Assembly: GCF_009708075.1 (NCBI RefSeq)
Contig: NZ_WMBT01000001.1
Coordinates: 310,001 to 374,000, forward strand
Direction of reading: 5' to 3'
Origin: Paracoccus lichenicola
GTDB lineage: Bacteria > Pseudomonadota > Alphaproteobacteria > Rhodobacterales > Rhodobacteraceae
DNA: 64,000 nucleotides
The position numbers and the translations under genes are program-made. Below the pieces are notes generated by a model that worked only from the letters and a program-made list of their open reading frames with translations, was not told where the DNA came from and searched no databases. This document shows positions 44,580 through 55,265 of this stretch, one piece after another. Within the stretch, counting starts at the first letter, position 1, and each line of letters begins with the position of its first letter.

Positions 44580-46610
44580 ATGCCGCTCGATTCGCCCAAA
44601 GACCCCAAGATCGCTGCCAAAGCCGGACTGGACCCGCAGAACTTCGCGCTGGCCAACTGCATCCGCGCGCTGTCCATCGACGCGGTGAACGCGGCCAATT
44701 CGGGCCACCCCGGCGCGCCCATGGGCATGGCGGATGCGGCGACCGTGCTGTTCCGCAACCACCTGAAATTCGACGCGAAAAACCCCAACTGGCCGGACCG
44801 AGATCGCTTCGTTCTGTCGAACGGCCATGCGTCCATGCTGCTCTACAGCCTGCTGCACCTGACGGGCTACGAGGACATGACGCTGGAGCAGATCCGGGCC
44901 TTCCGCCAGTGGGGGTCCATCACGGCGGGCCACCCGGAATACGGCCATGCCAAGGGCGTGGAAACCACCACCGGCCCGCTGGGCCAGGGCTTGGCCACCG
45001 CCGTCGGCATGGCGCTGGCGGAACGGCGGCTGGCAGCGGAATTCGGCGACGATCTGGTCGATCATCACACCTATGTCTTTACCGGCGACGGCTGCCTGCA
45101 GGAAGGCATCGGACAGGAAGCCATCAGCCTTGCGGGCCATCTGGGCCTGGGCAAGCTGATCGTGCTGTATGACGACAACGACATCACCATCGACGGCCCG
45201 ACCTCGATCAGCTTTTCCGAGGATATTCCGGCCCGATTCCAGGCCTGCGGCTGGCATGTCCAGCAATGCGACGGCCATGACGGCAAGGCGCTGGATGCCG
45301 CGATTGCAGCGGCAAAGGCGGAAACGGGCAAGCCATCGCTGATCGCGATGAAGACGGTGATCGGGTTCGGCTCGCCCAACAAGGCGGGGACGTATTCGGT
45401 CCATGGCTCGCCCTTGGGCAAGGATGAGGCCGCGCTGACCCGCGAGGCCATCGGCTGGCCGCACGACCCCTTCGTCATCCCCGAGGAGCTGCTGGCCGAA
45501 TGGCGCAAGATCGGCACGCGCGGCGCCGCCGACCGCGAGGCCTGGGAAGCGCGCCTCAAGGACCGCAGCGCCGACGTGCGCGCGGAATTCCAGCGCCGCC
45601 TGACCGGCACCCTGCCCGAGGCCTACGAGGACGCGCTGAAGGCCGCCCGCGACGCGCTGTTCGCCGAGCCGAAAAAGGCCGCGACCCGCAAGGCCAGCCA
45701 GATGGCGCTGGAACCGCTGACCGCCGTGCTGCCCGAGATGATCGGCGGATCGGCCGACCTGACGGGTTCCAACCTGACCCGCGTCAAGGCCGTAGACAGC
45801 CAGTACACGCGGGCTGCGCCGGGCCGTTACATCGGCTATGGCGTGCGTGAATTCGGCATGGCGGCGGCGATGAACGGCATCAACCTGCATGGCGGCTTCA
45901 TCTCCTATGGGGGGACGTTCCTGGTGTTTTCGGACTATGCCCGCAACGCCATCCGCCTGTCTGCGCTGATGGGGGTCGGCACGATCTTCGTCATGACCCA
46001 TGACAGCATCGGGTTGGGCGAGGACGGTCCCACCCATCAGCCGATCGAGCATCTGGCGTCCCTGCGCGCCATCCCGAACCTGACGGTGCTGCGCCCCGCC
46101 GACACGGTGGAAACGCTGGAAGCCTGGGACATCGCCATCCGCAACCGCCATGTGCCGTCGCTGCTGGCCTTGTCGCGCCAGGACGTGCCGCAGTTGCGGC
46201 TGGAAGCGGGCGACGAGAACCTGACCGCCAAGGGCGCCTATGTGATCCGCCAGTTCGGGGACGGCCGCGACGTGACCCTGATCGGGACGGGGACCGAGGT
46301 GGCACTGGCTGTCCAGGCGGCAGAGGCCTTGCACGCCGAGGGGATGTCGGTGGCGGTGGTGTCGATGCCCTCTTGGGAGCTGTTCGAGGCGCAGCCCGAG
46401 GACTATCGCCGCGCGACCCTGGGCGACGCGCCGCGCATCGCGGTCGAGGCCGCGGGCAAGTTCGGCTGGACGCGCTATGTCGCATCCGAGGACGACGTGA
46501 TCGGCATGACGGGGTTTGGCGCCTCCGCCCCCATCGAGCGGCTGTATCAGGAGTTCGGGATCACGAAAGAGGCCATCGTGGCGCGGGCGAAGGCGTTGGT
46601 CGGGCGGTGA
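44580..46610 (+). CDS. tkt: Transketolase
   Basis: A 676-residue thiamine-diphosphate enzyme that transfers two-carbon units and uses erythrose 4-phosphate as acceptor. ANCIRALSIDAVNAANSGHP opens the PP domain. The ThDP motif is GDGCLQEGIGQEAISLAGHLG with NDITIDG. The Pyr domain has the catalytic Glu in GYGVREFGMAAAMNG and THDSIGLGEDGPTHQPIEHL. GGAGGA lies 4 bases before the ATG. It sits between the two halves of the erythritol locus and would consume the pathway's end product. Confidence 0.95.
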   Translation: MPLDSPKDPKIAAKAGLDPQNFALANCIRALSIDAVNAANSGHPGAPMGMADAATVLFRNHLKFDAKNPNWPDRDRFVLSNGHASMLLYSLLHLTGYEDMTLEQIRAFRQWGSITAGHPEYGHAKGVETTTGPLGQGLATAVGMALAERRLAAEFGDDLVDHHTYVFTGDGCLQEGIGQEAISLAGHLGLGKLIVLYDDNDITIDGPTSISFSEDIPARFQACGWHVQQCDGHDGKALDAAIAAAKAETGKPSLIAMKTVIGFGSPNKAGTYSVHGSPLGKDEAALTREAIGWPHDPFVIPEELLAEWRKIGTRGAADREAWEARLKDRSADVRAEFQRRLTGTLPEAYEDALKAARDALFAEPKKAATRKASQMALEPLTAVLPEMIGGSADLTGSNLTRVKAVDSQYTRAAPGRYIGYGVREFGMAAAMNGINLHGGFISYGGTFLVFSDYARNAIRLSALMGVGTIFVMTHDSIGLGEDGPTHQPIEHLASLRAIPNLTVLRPADTVETLEAWDIAIRNRHVPSLLALSRQDVPQLRLEAGDENLTAKGAYVIRQFGDGRDVTLIGTGTEVALAVQAAEALHAEGMSVAVVSMPSWELFEAQPEDYRRATLGDAPRIAVEAAGKFGWTRYVASEDDVIGMTGFGASAPIERLYQEFGITKEAIVARAKALVGR

Positions 46611-46617
46611 GCATGGC

Positions 46618-46642
46618 GGTGCGTGCAAGCACGCACCCTACG
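46618..46642. repeat. Intergenic palindromic repeat, GTAGGGTG family (copy 3)
   Basis: GGTGCGTGC/GCACGCACC inverted repeat followed by CTACG, identical over 25 bases to the copy after acnA. It lies 7 bases beyond the tkt stop and faces copy 4 in opposite orientation. Confidence 0.75.
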
Positions 46643-46655
46643 GTGTGATCGACTT

Positions 46656-46680
46656 CGTAGGGTGCGTGTTCACACGCACC
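46656..46680. repeat. Intergenic palindromic repeat, GTAGGGTG family (copy 4)
   Basis: CGTAGGGTGCGTG with CACGCACC in inverted order to copy 3. The pair fills the gap between convergent tkt and eryD and could act as a two-way terminator. Confidence 0.75.
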
Positions 46681-46685
46681 TTTCA

Positions 46686-47633
46686 TCACGCCAGCGCCTC
46701 CGCCGTCGCCTCATCCGTGATCAGCCCACGCAACCGCCCGCTGCGCAACGCCGCGCGGATCGCCTCGACCTTGTCGGCCCCGCCCGCGATCACCACCACG
46801 CGGCTGTCGCCCGGCTCGTCCAGCGATGCCGACAGGGTGCGCGCGGTCAGGGTCGTGTCCAGCACCCGGCCTTGGGCGTCGAAGAAATGGCCCATCATCT
46901 CGCCCACGCCGCCAGCTTCGCGGATCTCGTCGATCTCGCGCGGCTCGATCATGCCGGATGCGACCAGTTGCGCGCCGGGATCGACCGTGCCCATGCCCAC
47001 GAATTTCAGCCCCGCGCCGTTGGCCAGGTCGAAGATGTCGCGCACGCCGGGTTGCGCCAGCAGGACCGCGCGGTCCGACTCGGAGTTGGCGAAGAACGGC
47101 ACCGGCAGCACATAGGCCTGCGCGCCGGTCTTTTCGGCCAGCCGGTGCATCACGTCATGGCGGTTGGCCGAATAGTTGCGCGTCAGCCCGCCCAGCAGCG
47201 ACACGAAGCGCGTGCCGTTCGCGTCGAAGCGCGGCAGTTCCCGGACCGCCGCCGCGAGCGTCCGGCCATGGCCCAGGCCGATGACCTTGTGTTGGCCGCG
47301 CTCGATCTCGCGTCGCAGGAAGCTGGCCCCGGCCAGGCCCAGGGCGCGGAAGGGGATGCCGTCCTCGCCCAGGTCGGGGGCGACCTCGCAGAAGGCCAGG
47401 CCGTAGCGCCCGCACAGCCGGTCCTCGAGCACCGCGCATTCGACGATGGCGCCGTCGATGCTGACCTTGACCACGCCGTCCGCCACGGCCCGCGCGATCA
47501 GCCGGTGCGCCTTGACGCCGGTCACGCCCAGCCGTTTCGCCACCGCCGCCTGGGTCATGCCGCCCGCGTAATGCAGCCAGGCCGCGCGGATCGCCAGGCT
47601 TTCCTCGGGGTCGATCCCGCCGCGCCGCGCCAT
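46686..47633 (-). CDS. eryD: SorC/DeoR-class erythritol operon regulator EryD
   Basis: A 315-residue regulator, the same size as Brucella EryD. The N-terminal HTH lies in GGMTQAAVAKRLGVTGVKAH. The C-terminal sugar-binding domain has LGHGRTLAAAVREL, FVSLLGGLTRN and VDPGAQLVASGMI. In Brucella, EryD represses eryABCD and is relieved by erythritol. It is the last gene of eryA-eryB-eryC-adh-eryD, and its ATG shares a base with the upstream stop (TGATG), so it autoregulates if the model holds. Confidence 0.88.
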   Translation of the reverse strand: MARRGGIDPEESLAIRAAWLHYAGGMTQAAVAKRLGVTGVKAHRLIARAVADGVVKVSIDGAIVECAVLEDRLCGRYGLAFCEVAPDLGEDGIPFRALGLAGASFLRREIERGQHKVIGLGHGRTLAAAVRELPRFDANGTRFVSLLGGLTRNYSANRHDVMHRLAEKTGAQAYVLPVPFFANSESDRAVLLAQPGVRDIFDLANGAGLKFVGMGTVDPGAQLVASGMIEPREIDEIREAGGVGEMMGHFFDAQGRVLDTTLTARTLSASLDEPGDSRVVVIAGGADKVEAIRAALRSGRLRGLITDEATAEALA

Positions 47634-48772
47634 CAGCCCGCGTCCTCCATGATGCGCCGCAGGTCGCTGGCGGTCAGGGCGGCGGGGTTGGCTTTCATCG
47701 AGGATGAGGATGCAGCGGCGGCCGCTGCTGCCTCCTGCGCCTCGGGTCCGATGCCCAAGGCCGACAGGGCGGGCAGGCCCGCGCGGTGGGACCAGTCGGC
47801 CAGGGCACGCGCGGCCTCGGCCATCGAGGCGTGGGGGGTGTCGAAGGCCGCGCCGATCCAGCGGGCGATCTGGTCGAGGCGTCGGGTGGTGGCGGGGTCG
47901 GTGGCGGCGCGACAGTTTGCCAAAAGCACGTGCGGCAGCAGCGCCCCGCAGATCGCCCCATGCGGCACGCCGGTCAGCCCGCCCAGCGGCCCGGCAAGGC
48001 CATGGACCGCGCCAAGGCCCGCATTGGCAAGCGCCAGGCCGCCGCAGAGGGACACCCAGGCCATGTCGTCGCGGGCGTCGGCGTTCTCGGCCTCCATCAA
48101 CCGCCGGATCGCCGCCAAGCCGCGCGGGATCGCGTCGCGGCACAGCGCATCGGTCAGGGGATTGGCGCGGGTGCAGACATAAGGCTCGATCACCTGCGTG
48201 ATGGCGTCCAGGCCCGAGGCCAGCGTCACCGCGCGCGGGCAGCCGTCCGTCAGCGCGGGATCGACGATGGCCAGGCGCGGCAGCATCCGGGCGTCGCGCA
48301 GGCTGACCTTGCGGCGGTGGTCAGGCACGCCGATGACGGCGTTACGCGTGACCTCGGCCCCGGTGCCCGCCGTGGTGGGGATGGCGACGAAGGGCAAGGG
48401 CGGATGGTCCAGGGGCAGGCCCTGCCCCACGACCTCCAGGTGGTCCAGCATGGGGCGGGTCGCGGGGACCAATGCGGCGATGGCTTTTCCTGCGTCGATC
48501 ACCGCGCCGCCGCCAAGCGCCACCACGACCTCGGCCCCCGCCGCTGCCGCGATGCCGTCCGTAATCAGGTCAACGTCAGGCTCTCGCGGCACGGCGAAGC
48601 GCGTCACCGAACCTGTCAGCGCATCGGCCAGCCAATCCGCCCGCCTGGCGTCGCGGCCGTAGACTAGCAGCACCCGTCGCCCCAAATCCGCCACTCGCGC
48701 CGCAGCAGCACCCGCCTGCCCCCTGCCGAACAGGATCTCGGTGGCCGTGGCAAAGGCGAAGGGCGGGACCAT
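47633..48772 (-). CDS. Iron-type (group III) alcohol dehydrogenase
   Basis: A 379-residue NAD(P)-dependent dehydrogenase. NAD loop GAEVVVALGGGAVIDAGKAIAA in parts, PTTAGTGAEVTRNAV, and metal ligands in GLDAITQVIEPYV and the HGLAGPLGGLTGVPHG stretch (two His, one Asp). It lies between eryC and eryD with TGATG overlaps on both sides, so it is truly part of the operon. It is not in the Brucella ery set. It might oxidise erythritol or a related polyol, or reduce an aldehyde by-product. A run of Ala and Ser (about 345-356) breaks the C-terminal domain. Confidence 0.85.
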   Translation of the reverse strand: MVPPFAFATATEILFGRGQAGAAAARVADLGRRVLLVYGRDARRADWLADALTGSVTRFAVPREPDVDLITDGIAAAAGAEVVVALGGGAVIDAGKAIAALVPATRPMLDHLEVVGQGLPLDHPPLPFVAIPTTAGTGAEVTRNAVIGVPDHRRKVSLRDARMLPRLAIVDPALTDGCPRAVTLASGLDAITQVIEPYVCTRANPLTDALCRDAIPRGLAAIRRLMEAENADARDDMAWVSLCGGLALANAGLGAVHGLAGPLGGLTGVPHGAICGALLPHVLLANCRAATDPATTRRLDQIARWIGAAFDTPHASMAEAARALADWSHRAGLPALSALGIGPEAQEAAAAAAASSSSMKANPAALTASDLRRIMEDAG

Positions 48773-49704
48773 CAGACGCGCAAGTCCCCGGCGCCGCTGT
48801 CGATATGCGGCGCCCAGAAGGCCACGCTTTCGGCGATCTGCGCGATCACCTGGCGGTCGTTCGGCTCTCGCTCCTTGAAGGACAGTTCCAGGCAGATCTC
48901 GTTGTCCACCGCGCCGCCTTCGGCCAGGGCGGCCAGCAAGGGTTCGGGCTGCACCCGGCCCTTGGCGTTGTATTCGGCGGTGAAGGGGCGGTGGCCCGAC
49001 TTGTCCATCATCGACTGCTTGATGTGGATGATGGGCGACACCTTGGGCACCGCGCGCGCCCAGGCATAGGGGTCGGTGTCGTCGGGATTGGGGCTTGTCA
49101 CGTCGCCGTGGTCGATGTCGGCCATCATCCACATCGGCATCGCCATGCCCGCCGCCGTCAGCCGGTCCTGCAATTCCATGCAGGCGTCGATGGTTTCGCC
49201 GAACTCGCGGCCCACGCTCATGGGTTCCCAAAAGACATATTTCAGCCCCGCTGCTTTGGCATGGTCCGCGACCTCGGCCCAACAGTCGATGGCGGTCTGG
49301 ATCAGCGATTCGCGCCGCGCGGGGTCGTCGTAATCCTGATAGGTGAAGATCGCGAATTGCGTGCCGACCGCCGTGCCGCCCAGATCGCCGATGATGTCGG
49401 CGAAGGTCTTGAACCAATCGATATAGTATCGCCGCACGTCGCGGTCGGGGTGGCCGAAGTGGTTCAGCCGCCCGTAAGGCCCGGTCATGCCGCTGGTCAC
49501 GCGGACGCCGGTGCGGTCCAGCGCCGCGCCCATCTGGCGGGTCAGGCGGCGGATCACCGGGGCGGGCCAGGACGGGTTGATGAACTCGTGCGTCAGTTGC
49601 AGGTCGCGGATGCGCAGATCGCGCGCCACGGTGTCGATCAGGTCGTCAGGGTCTGCGAAGCGGTTGACCAGCGGGTTGGTGTTCAGCGACAGCGTCAGGG
49701 CCAT
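48772..49704 (-). CDS. eryC: D-erythrulose 1-phosphate 3-epimerase EryC (TIM barrel)
   Basis: A 310-residue AP-endonuclease-2-like TIM barrel, one residue from Brucella EryC in length. Features include MALTLSLNTNPLVNRFADPD, the metal-site segments FWEPMSVGREFGETIDACME and MMADIDHGDVTSPNPDD, and LELSFKEREPNDRQVI. The Brucella enzyme interconverts D- and L-erythrulose 1-phosphate. An earlier GTG (49713) is possible, but ATG 49704 fits the family start. It lies just after eryB, and its stop overlaps the dehydrogenase ATG. Confidence 0.88.
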   Translation of the reverse strand: MALTLSLNTNPLVNRFADPDDLIDTVARDLRIRDLQLTHEFINPSWPAPVIRRLTRQMGAALDRTGVRVTSGMTGPYGRLNHFGHPDRDVRRYYIDWFKTFADIIGDLGGTAVGTQFAIFTYQDYDDPARRESLIQTAIDCWAEVADHAKAAGLKYVFWEPMSVGREFGETIDACMELQDRLTAAGMAMPMWMMADIDHGDVTSPNPDDTDPYAWARAVPKVSPIIHIKQSMMDKSGHRPFTAEYNAKGRVQPEPLLAALAEGGAVDNEICLELSFKEREPNDRQVIAQIAESVAFWAPHIDSGAGDLRV

Positions 49705-49709
49705 GGCGG

Positions 49710-51227
49710 TCACGCGGCCTGCGCCAGGTCGGAGCGGGTGAACCAGTCCGCGAAGGCCCGCTGTTCGGCGGGCGTCAGGTGCAGGTAATGCTTGGTGCGC
49801 CGCATCAGGATGTCCTCGGGCGTTTGCGCCCATTCGCGCGCGACCAGATAGCGGGCCTCGGCTTCATAGAGCGTGCCGCCGAAGTGGCGGCCAAGGCCGG
49901 CCATGTTCATCGCACCGGCCACCACGTCCTTGGTTCGCGCGCCATAGAGGCGGGCATAGTGGACGACCAGCGGGCGCGGCATCCAGGGGTGCAGTTCGCG
50001 CAAAAGGTTCAGGAAGGATTCGAAATCGGCATTGGCGATTTCCCCGCCCGGCAGGGGGGCCTCGTCCGTCCAGTCGCCGCCCATTTGCGGAAAGACGCCG
50101 CGCAGCTTGCGCATCCCGCGTTCGGCCAGTTCGCGGAAGGTGGTGATCTTGCCGCCGAAGACATTGAGCAGCGGCGCGCCCCCCGTCGCGTCCAGGTCGA
50201 AGACGTAATCGCGCGTCACGGCGGACGGGTTGCCCTGCCCGTCGTCGAACAGCGGGCGCACCCCGGAATAGCTGTGCAGCACGTCCGAGGGCCGCAGCTT
50301 TTCCTTGAAGTACCGGTTCACGGCGGCCAGCAGGTAATCGACCTCGGCATCCGAGATCGCCACGTCCTCGGCCCGGTCGTCCCAGGGGATGTCGGTGGTG
50401 CCGATCAGCGCCAGATCGCCTTCGTAGGGGTTGATGAAGATCACCCGCTTGTCGTGGTTCTGGACCAGATAGGCCTGTTGGCCCGACCACCATTTCGGCA
50501 CGATGATGTGGCTGCCCTTGACCAGGCGGACCTTGCGCGCGGAATTGGCGCCGGTGACGTTGTTGATGACGTCCGACACCCATGGCCCCGCGCAATTGAC
50601 CACGCAGCGGGCGCGGAAGACGCGCGTCTCGCCCGTCGCGATGCTGCGGGTCTGGACGGTCCAGGCGCCGTTTTCGCGGCGCGCGGAGGCGCAGGCGGTG
50701 CGGGTCAGGACGGTCGCGCCCTTTTCCGCCGCGCCCACGGCGTTCAGCACCACAAGGCGCGCGTCGTCCACCCAGCAATCGCTGTATTCGAACCCCTTGT
50801 GGTACTGGTCCAGCAGCGGCGCGCCCTCGGGGTCGCGGCGCAGGTCCAGCGTGCGGGTGCCGGGCAGGGTCTTGCGGCCCCCCAAGTGGTCATACAGGAA
50901 CAGGCCCAGCCGGACCAGCCAGGCTGGGCGGTCCTGCGGGCTGTGCGGCAGGACGAAGCGCATCGGCCAGATGATGTGCGGGGCGGCGCGCAGCAGCACC
51001 TCGCGCTCGATCAGCGCCTCGCGGACCAGGCGGAATTCGTAGTATTCGAGGTAACGCAGCCCCCCGTGGACCAGCTTGCCCGACCGGGACGAGGTGCCCT
51101 GCGCGAGGTCGTCCTTTTCGCACAAGACGACCTTGAGGCCCCGGCCCGCCGCGTCGCGGGCCACGCCCGCGCCGTTGATGCCGCCGCCGATGACGAACAG
51201 GTCGATCATGTCGGGTTCAGGGGTCAT
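49710..51227 (-). CDS. eryB: D-erythritol 1-phosphate dehydrogenase EryB (GlpD-like flavoprotein)
   Basis: A 505-residue FAD enzyme of the glycerol-3-phosphate dehydrogenase family. The FAD loop is DLFVIGGGINGAGVARDAAG, followed by QGTSSRSGKLVHGGLRYLEY, which binds FAD and phosphate, and the GVRPLFDDG and GGKITTFRELAE motifs. Brucella EryB oxidises D-erythritol 1-phosphate to D-erythrulose 1-phosphate and passes electrons to the quinone pool. The start lies inside the last 11 bases of eryA. Context separates it from GlpD, whose sequence is similar. Confidence 0.88.
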   Translation of the reverse strand: MTPEPDMIDLFVIGGGINGAGVARDAAGRGLKVVLCEKDDLAQGTSSRSGKLVHGGLRYLEYYEFRLVREALIEREVLLRAAPHIIWPMRFVLPHSPQDRPAWLVRLGLFLYDHLGGRKTLPGTRTLDLRRDPEGAPLLDQYHKGFEYSDCWVDDARLVVLNAVGAAEKGATVLTRTACASARRENGAWTVQTRSIATGETRVFRARCVVNCAGPWVSDVINNVTGANSARKVRLVKGSHIIVPKWWSGQQAYLVQNHDKRVIFINPYEGDLALIGTTDIPWDDRAEDVAISDAEVDYLLAAVNRYFKEKLRPSDVLHSYSGVRPLFDDGQGNPSAVTRDYVFDLDATGGAPLLNVFGGKITTFRELAERGMRKLRGVFPQMGGDWTDEAPLPGGEIANADFESFLNLLRELHPWMPRPLVVHYARLYGARTKDVVAGAMNMAGLGRHFGGTLYEAEARYLVAREWAQTPEDILMRRTKHYLHLTPAEQRAFADWFTRSDLAQAA

Positions 51228-52791
51228 GTCGGTGTCCTTTCAGGGAACGGGCCGCGGCAAGCGCGTCCCAGGCGGGCGGCAAGGCCCGGCGCGAAGCGGT
51301 GAAGGCGGGGAACAACGTGTCATAGGCCGCGACCAGAGCGGGGTCGGTGGCTTCGGGTTCCCCCAGCAGCGGCGTCACCCATTCGGCGATGCAGGATTCC
51401 ATGTCGGGGTATGCGCCGATGGCGACGGCGGCCATCATGGCGGCGCCCGCCGCGCCGGCCTCATCCCGGTCGGACACGCGGACGGGGGCGTTGAGGCTGG
51501 CCGACAGGATGGCGCGCAACCCGCGCGACCGGGCCGCGCCGCCGGTCAGGCGCAGCTCGGCGGGCAGCGGTCCCATGGCGGCATAGCAGTCGCGCATGGC
51601 CATGCCCAGGCCCTCGGCCACGGCGCGGATCAGATCGGGATAGCGGTGGCCCGCCGACAGGCCGACAAAGCCCGCACGGGCGTCGGCGTTGACGAACGGC
51701 CCGCGTTCGCCCGCGTCCGAGATGTAGGGGTGATAGACGATCTGACCGGGGCGTGACCGCGCCAGCCAGCCTTCGATATGGGCGACCAAGTCGCGGTGCG
51801 TCGCGGCATGGCCCATGTCGGACAGGATCCCCGCCGCCAGGCCCAGCACCCAGTCCAGGTTCAGCGTCGCCGCCATGTTGGTCTGCACCTGCGTGACGAT
51901 GCCGGGGATGGGCAGGCAGATGACATAGCCGGTGCCCTCGGCGTTCAGATGCACATTTTCCGCGCGGACGGCGCGCAGGTGAACGCCGGTGGAGCCCACC
52001 GTGGAACAGGCCACGTCGCCCTCTGCCCCGCCATAAACGCCCGCGCCAAGCGCCGTCATCACCATGTCCACATAGCCCAAGGATACCGGCGTTCCCGCCA
52101 GCAGCCCGGTCTGGCGCGCGGCGTCAGCGGTCAGCGGATGCGTGACCTGCGACCCGTCGATGATCGGGGGCAGCAGCGACCGGCGATGCGTCAGGCCAAG
52201 CGCCGCGATCACCGCGTTGTCGTATTGGCGGGTGCGGAAGTTGCCGAAGGTGAAGCTGGCCTCGGACGGATCGGTCGCGCGGATGCCGGTCAGGTTCAGG
52301 TAAAGCCAGTCCTTGCAATGCAGCGCGACCTCGGCCCGGTCCAGCAGATCCGTATGGGCGTCCATGTGGGCCATCTGCGCGCCCTGCTGGCAGGTGTTGA
52401 GACCCGTGCCCGTCGCCTCGAACCTTATGCGGTTCGCAGGACCGCCCGCCAGCCGCGCCACGGTCGGCGCGGCGCGGGCGTCCAGCCACAGCCAGGCGTC
52501 CCCAACCGGGCCATCGCGGCCCACCAGCCACGTCCCGTCGCCCTGCGCCGTCACCGCCAGCGCCGCCGTGCGCGCGGCCAGTCCGTCCACCTTGGCGCCA
52601 AGCCCGCGCAGGGCGGCGGCGCAATCGTCCCAGGTCTGCGCCAGCGGTTGCGTGGCCGATCCGTCCGCCCCCGTGTGGTAACGGTTGGGCACCGACGCCG
52701 CCGCGACCTGCCGCCCTGCCAGATCGAAGGCCACCGCCTTGATGACCGAGGTGCCCGCGTCGATGCCGATCAGGATGTCACGGCCCGGCAT
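51217..52791 (-). CDS. eryA: Erythritol kinase EryA (FGGY family)
   Basis: A 524-residue carbohydrate kinase. The N-terminal phosphate loop is ILIGIDAGTSVIKAVAFDLA. The C-terminal FGGY domain carries ELRLTGGAARSRGLRAILS and EAGAAGAAMMAAVAIG. The Brucella enzyme makes D-erythritol 1-phosphate from erythritol. It heads the minus-strand operon eryA-eryB-eryC-adh-eryD and is divergent from the transporter operon across 258 bases. The ATG at 52791 was chosen over a TTG two codons upstream. Confidence 0.88.
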   Translation of the reverse strand: MPGRDILIGIDAGTSVIKAVAFDLAGRQVAAASVPNRYHTGADGSATQPLAQTWDDCAAALRGLGAKVDGLAARTAALAVTAQGDGTWLVGRDGPVGDAWLWLDARAAPTVARLAGGPANRIRFEATGTGLNTCQQGAQMAHMDAHTDLLDRAEVALHCKDWLYLNLTGIRATDPSEASFTFGNFRTRQYDNAVIAALGLTHRRSLLPPIIDGSQVTHPLTADAARQTGLLAGTPVSLGYVDMVMTALGAGVYGGAEGDVACSTVGSTGVHLRAVRAENVHLNAEGTGYVICLPIPGIVTQVQTNMAATLNLDWVLGLAAGILSDMGHAATHRDLVAHIEGWLARSRPGQIVYHPYISDAGERGPFVNADARAGFVGLSAGHRYPDLIRAVAEGLGMAMRDCYAAMGPLPAELRLTGGAARSRGLRAILSASLNAPVRVSDRDEAGAAGAAMMAAVAIGAYPDMESCIAEWVTPLLGEPEATDPALVAAYDTLFPAFTASRRALPPAWDALAAARSLKGHRHDP

Positions 52792-52883
52792 GGACAAGGC
52801 CCCTGCACAACAGGCCGAATGGGTCGGCGGTCATTCCAAATCCTCCTGCGCGGGTCCATCGCAGGACCACGCCCCGTCCGGAT

Positions 52884-52912
52884 TCCATACACGAAAGGAC
52901 AAGCATCGTGAA
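52884..52912 (-). promoter_or_regulatory. Candidate promoter of eryA-B-C-adh-D
   Basis: On the minus strand TTCACG (52907-52912) and TATGGA (52884-52889) are separated by 17 bases, with the predicted start about 86 bases before the eryA ATG. The boxes are moderate matches only. Confidence 0.4.
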
Positions 52913-52921
52913 TGCATTTTT

Positions 52922-52950
52922 TTGCAGACACCGAAATTAATTTCAGATAC
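52922..52950 (+). promoter_or_regulatory. Candidate transporter-operon promoter with central palindromic operator
   Basis: TTGCAG (52922-52927) and AGATAC (52945-52950) are 17 bases apart. The perfect 12-base palindrome GAAATTAATTTC (52933-52944) fills the spacer. A repressor bound there would block polymerase directly. EryD is the obvious candidate, by position only. Confidence 0.5.
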
Positions 52951-53049
52951 GGTGATCGGCAAGGCGGGGAATGCTTGAGGAGGCGCCCTGCCTGTCCGGC
53001 CCAAGGATCGCAGGCTGGGGACGACGCGACGAAGGGGGGAAATCGACGC

Positions 53050-53708
53050 ATGGCACATTCCGATCCGGGCCTGTCCGCCCCCAAGGCCCCTGCCCCCTCG
53101 CGGCGCGGGCTGCTGATCGGCGCGGCGGGTGTCGTGTTGCTGCTGGGCGCCATCGCGCTGGATACCACCGTGGTCCCCATCGGATCCGAGGCCGATGTCC
53201 GCGTCCAGGCCTTTTCCCCTGATGCCTACGGCCAAACGGAATTCCCGCGCATCCAGGCCTTTGTCAAGGAAAAGGCCGTGGATGTCGCCACCCTCGCCCC
53301 CGCCGTGCTGGCCGACAAGGACGCTGCGGCAAAGCGATACGGCATCCCGTCGTCCACCGGTGCGATCATGTTCGTGACGCTGACCGGCGTGGCGGGGGAA
53401 CCCCGCTCGGGCGTCTATCCGCTGACGGTCCCCGGCGTGCCCGAGGACATCACTGTGCGTGTCCAGACCGGCCCGGCGATCAACGGCACCGACCTGCGCG
53501 ACGCGCCGGGCGACATCGCCTTTGGCGATTTCAGGAACCAGATCGAATACCAGGACGCCGGATCGGGGATCAACCGCGCCATGAAGGCCGCCGTCCTGGA
53601 CGGGATCGACACCGCCAGCCTGACCGGCAAGACCCTGACCGTCACCGGCGCCTTCCGGCTGATCAACCCCAAGAACTGGATGATCACCCCGGTCGAGGTC
53701 GCGGTCCA

Positions 53709-53712
<4 letters not shown>
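53050..53712 (+). CDS. DUF2291 family membrane-anchored periplasmic protein
   Basis: A 220-residue protein with one N-terminal membrane anchor (RRGLLIGAAGVVLLLGAIAL) and a periplasmic body (SEADVRVQAFSPDAYGQTEF, GAIMFVTLTGVAGE, IEYQDAGSGINRAM, LTVTGAFRLINPKNW). DUF2291 proteins are found beside sugar/polyol ABC importers of the RbsABC class in rhizobia and relatives. Their role is undefined. It heads the transporter operon and overlaps the ATPase gene by 4 bases (ATGA). A GGGGG site lies before the ATG. Confidence 0.82.
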
Positions 53713-55241
<1,529 letters not shown>

Positions 55242-55265
55242 TAGGCCGTTGAGCGAGGAAAACCG

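Noticed and set aside
44313..46628. A 771-codon open frame antisense to tkt
   Set aside because: Same effect: the transketolase frame is conserved throughout, and the antisense product is His/Gln/Arg-rich without motifs.
49710..52791. Glycerol catabolism (glpD-glpK)
   Set aside because: Both proteins belong to the same broad families, but the adjacent EryC-type barrel, EryD-size SorC regulator and EryH/EryI isomerases point to erythritol.
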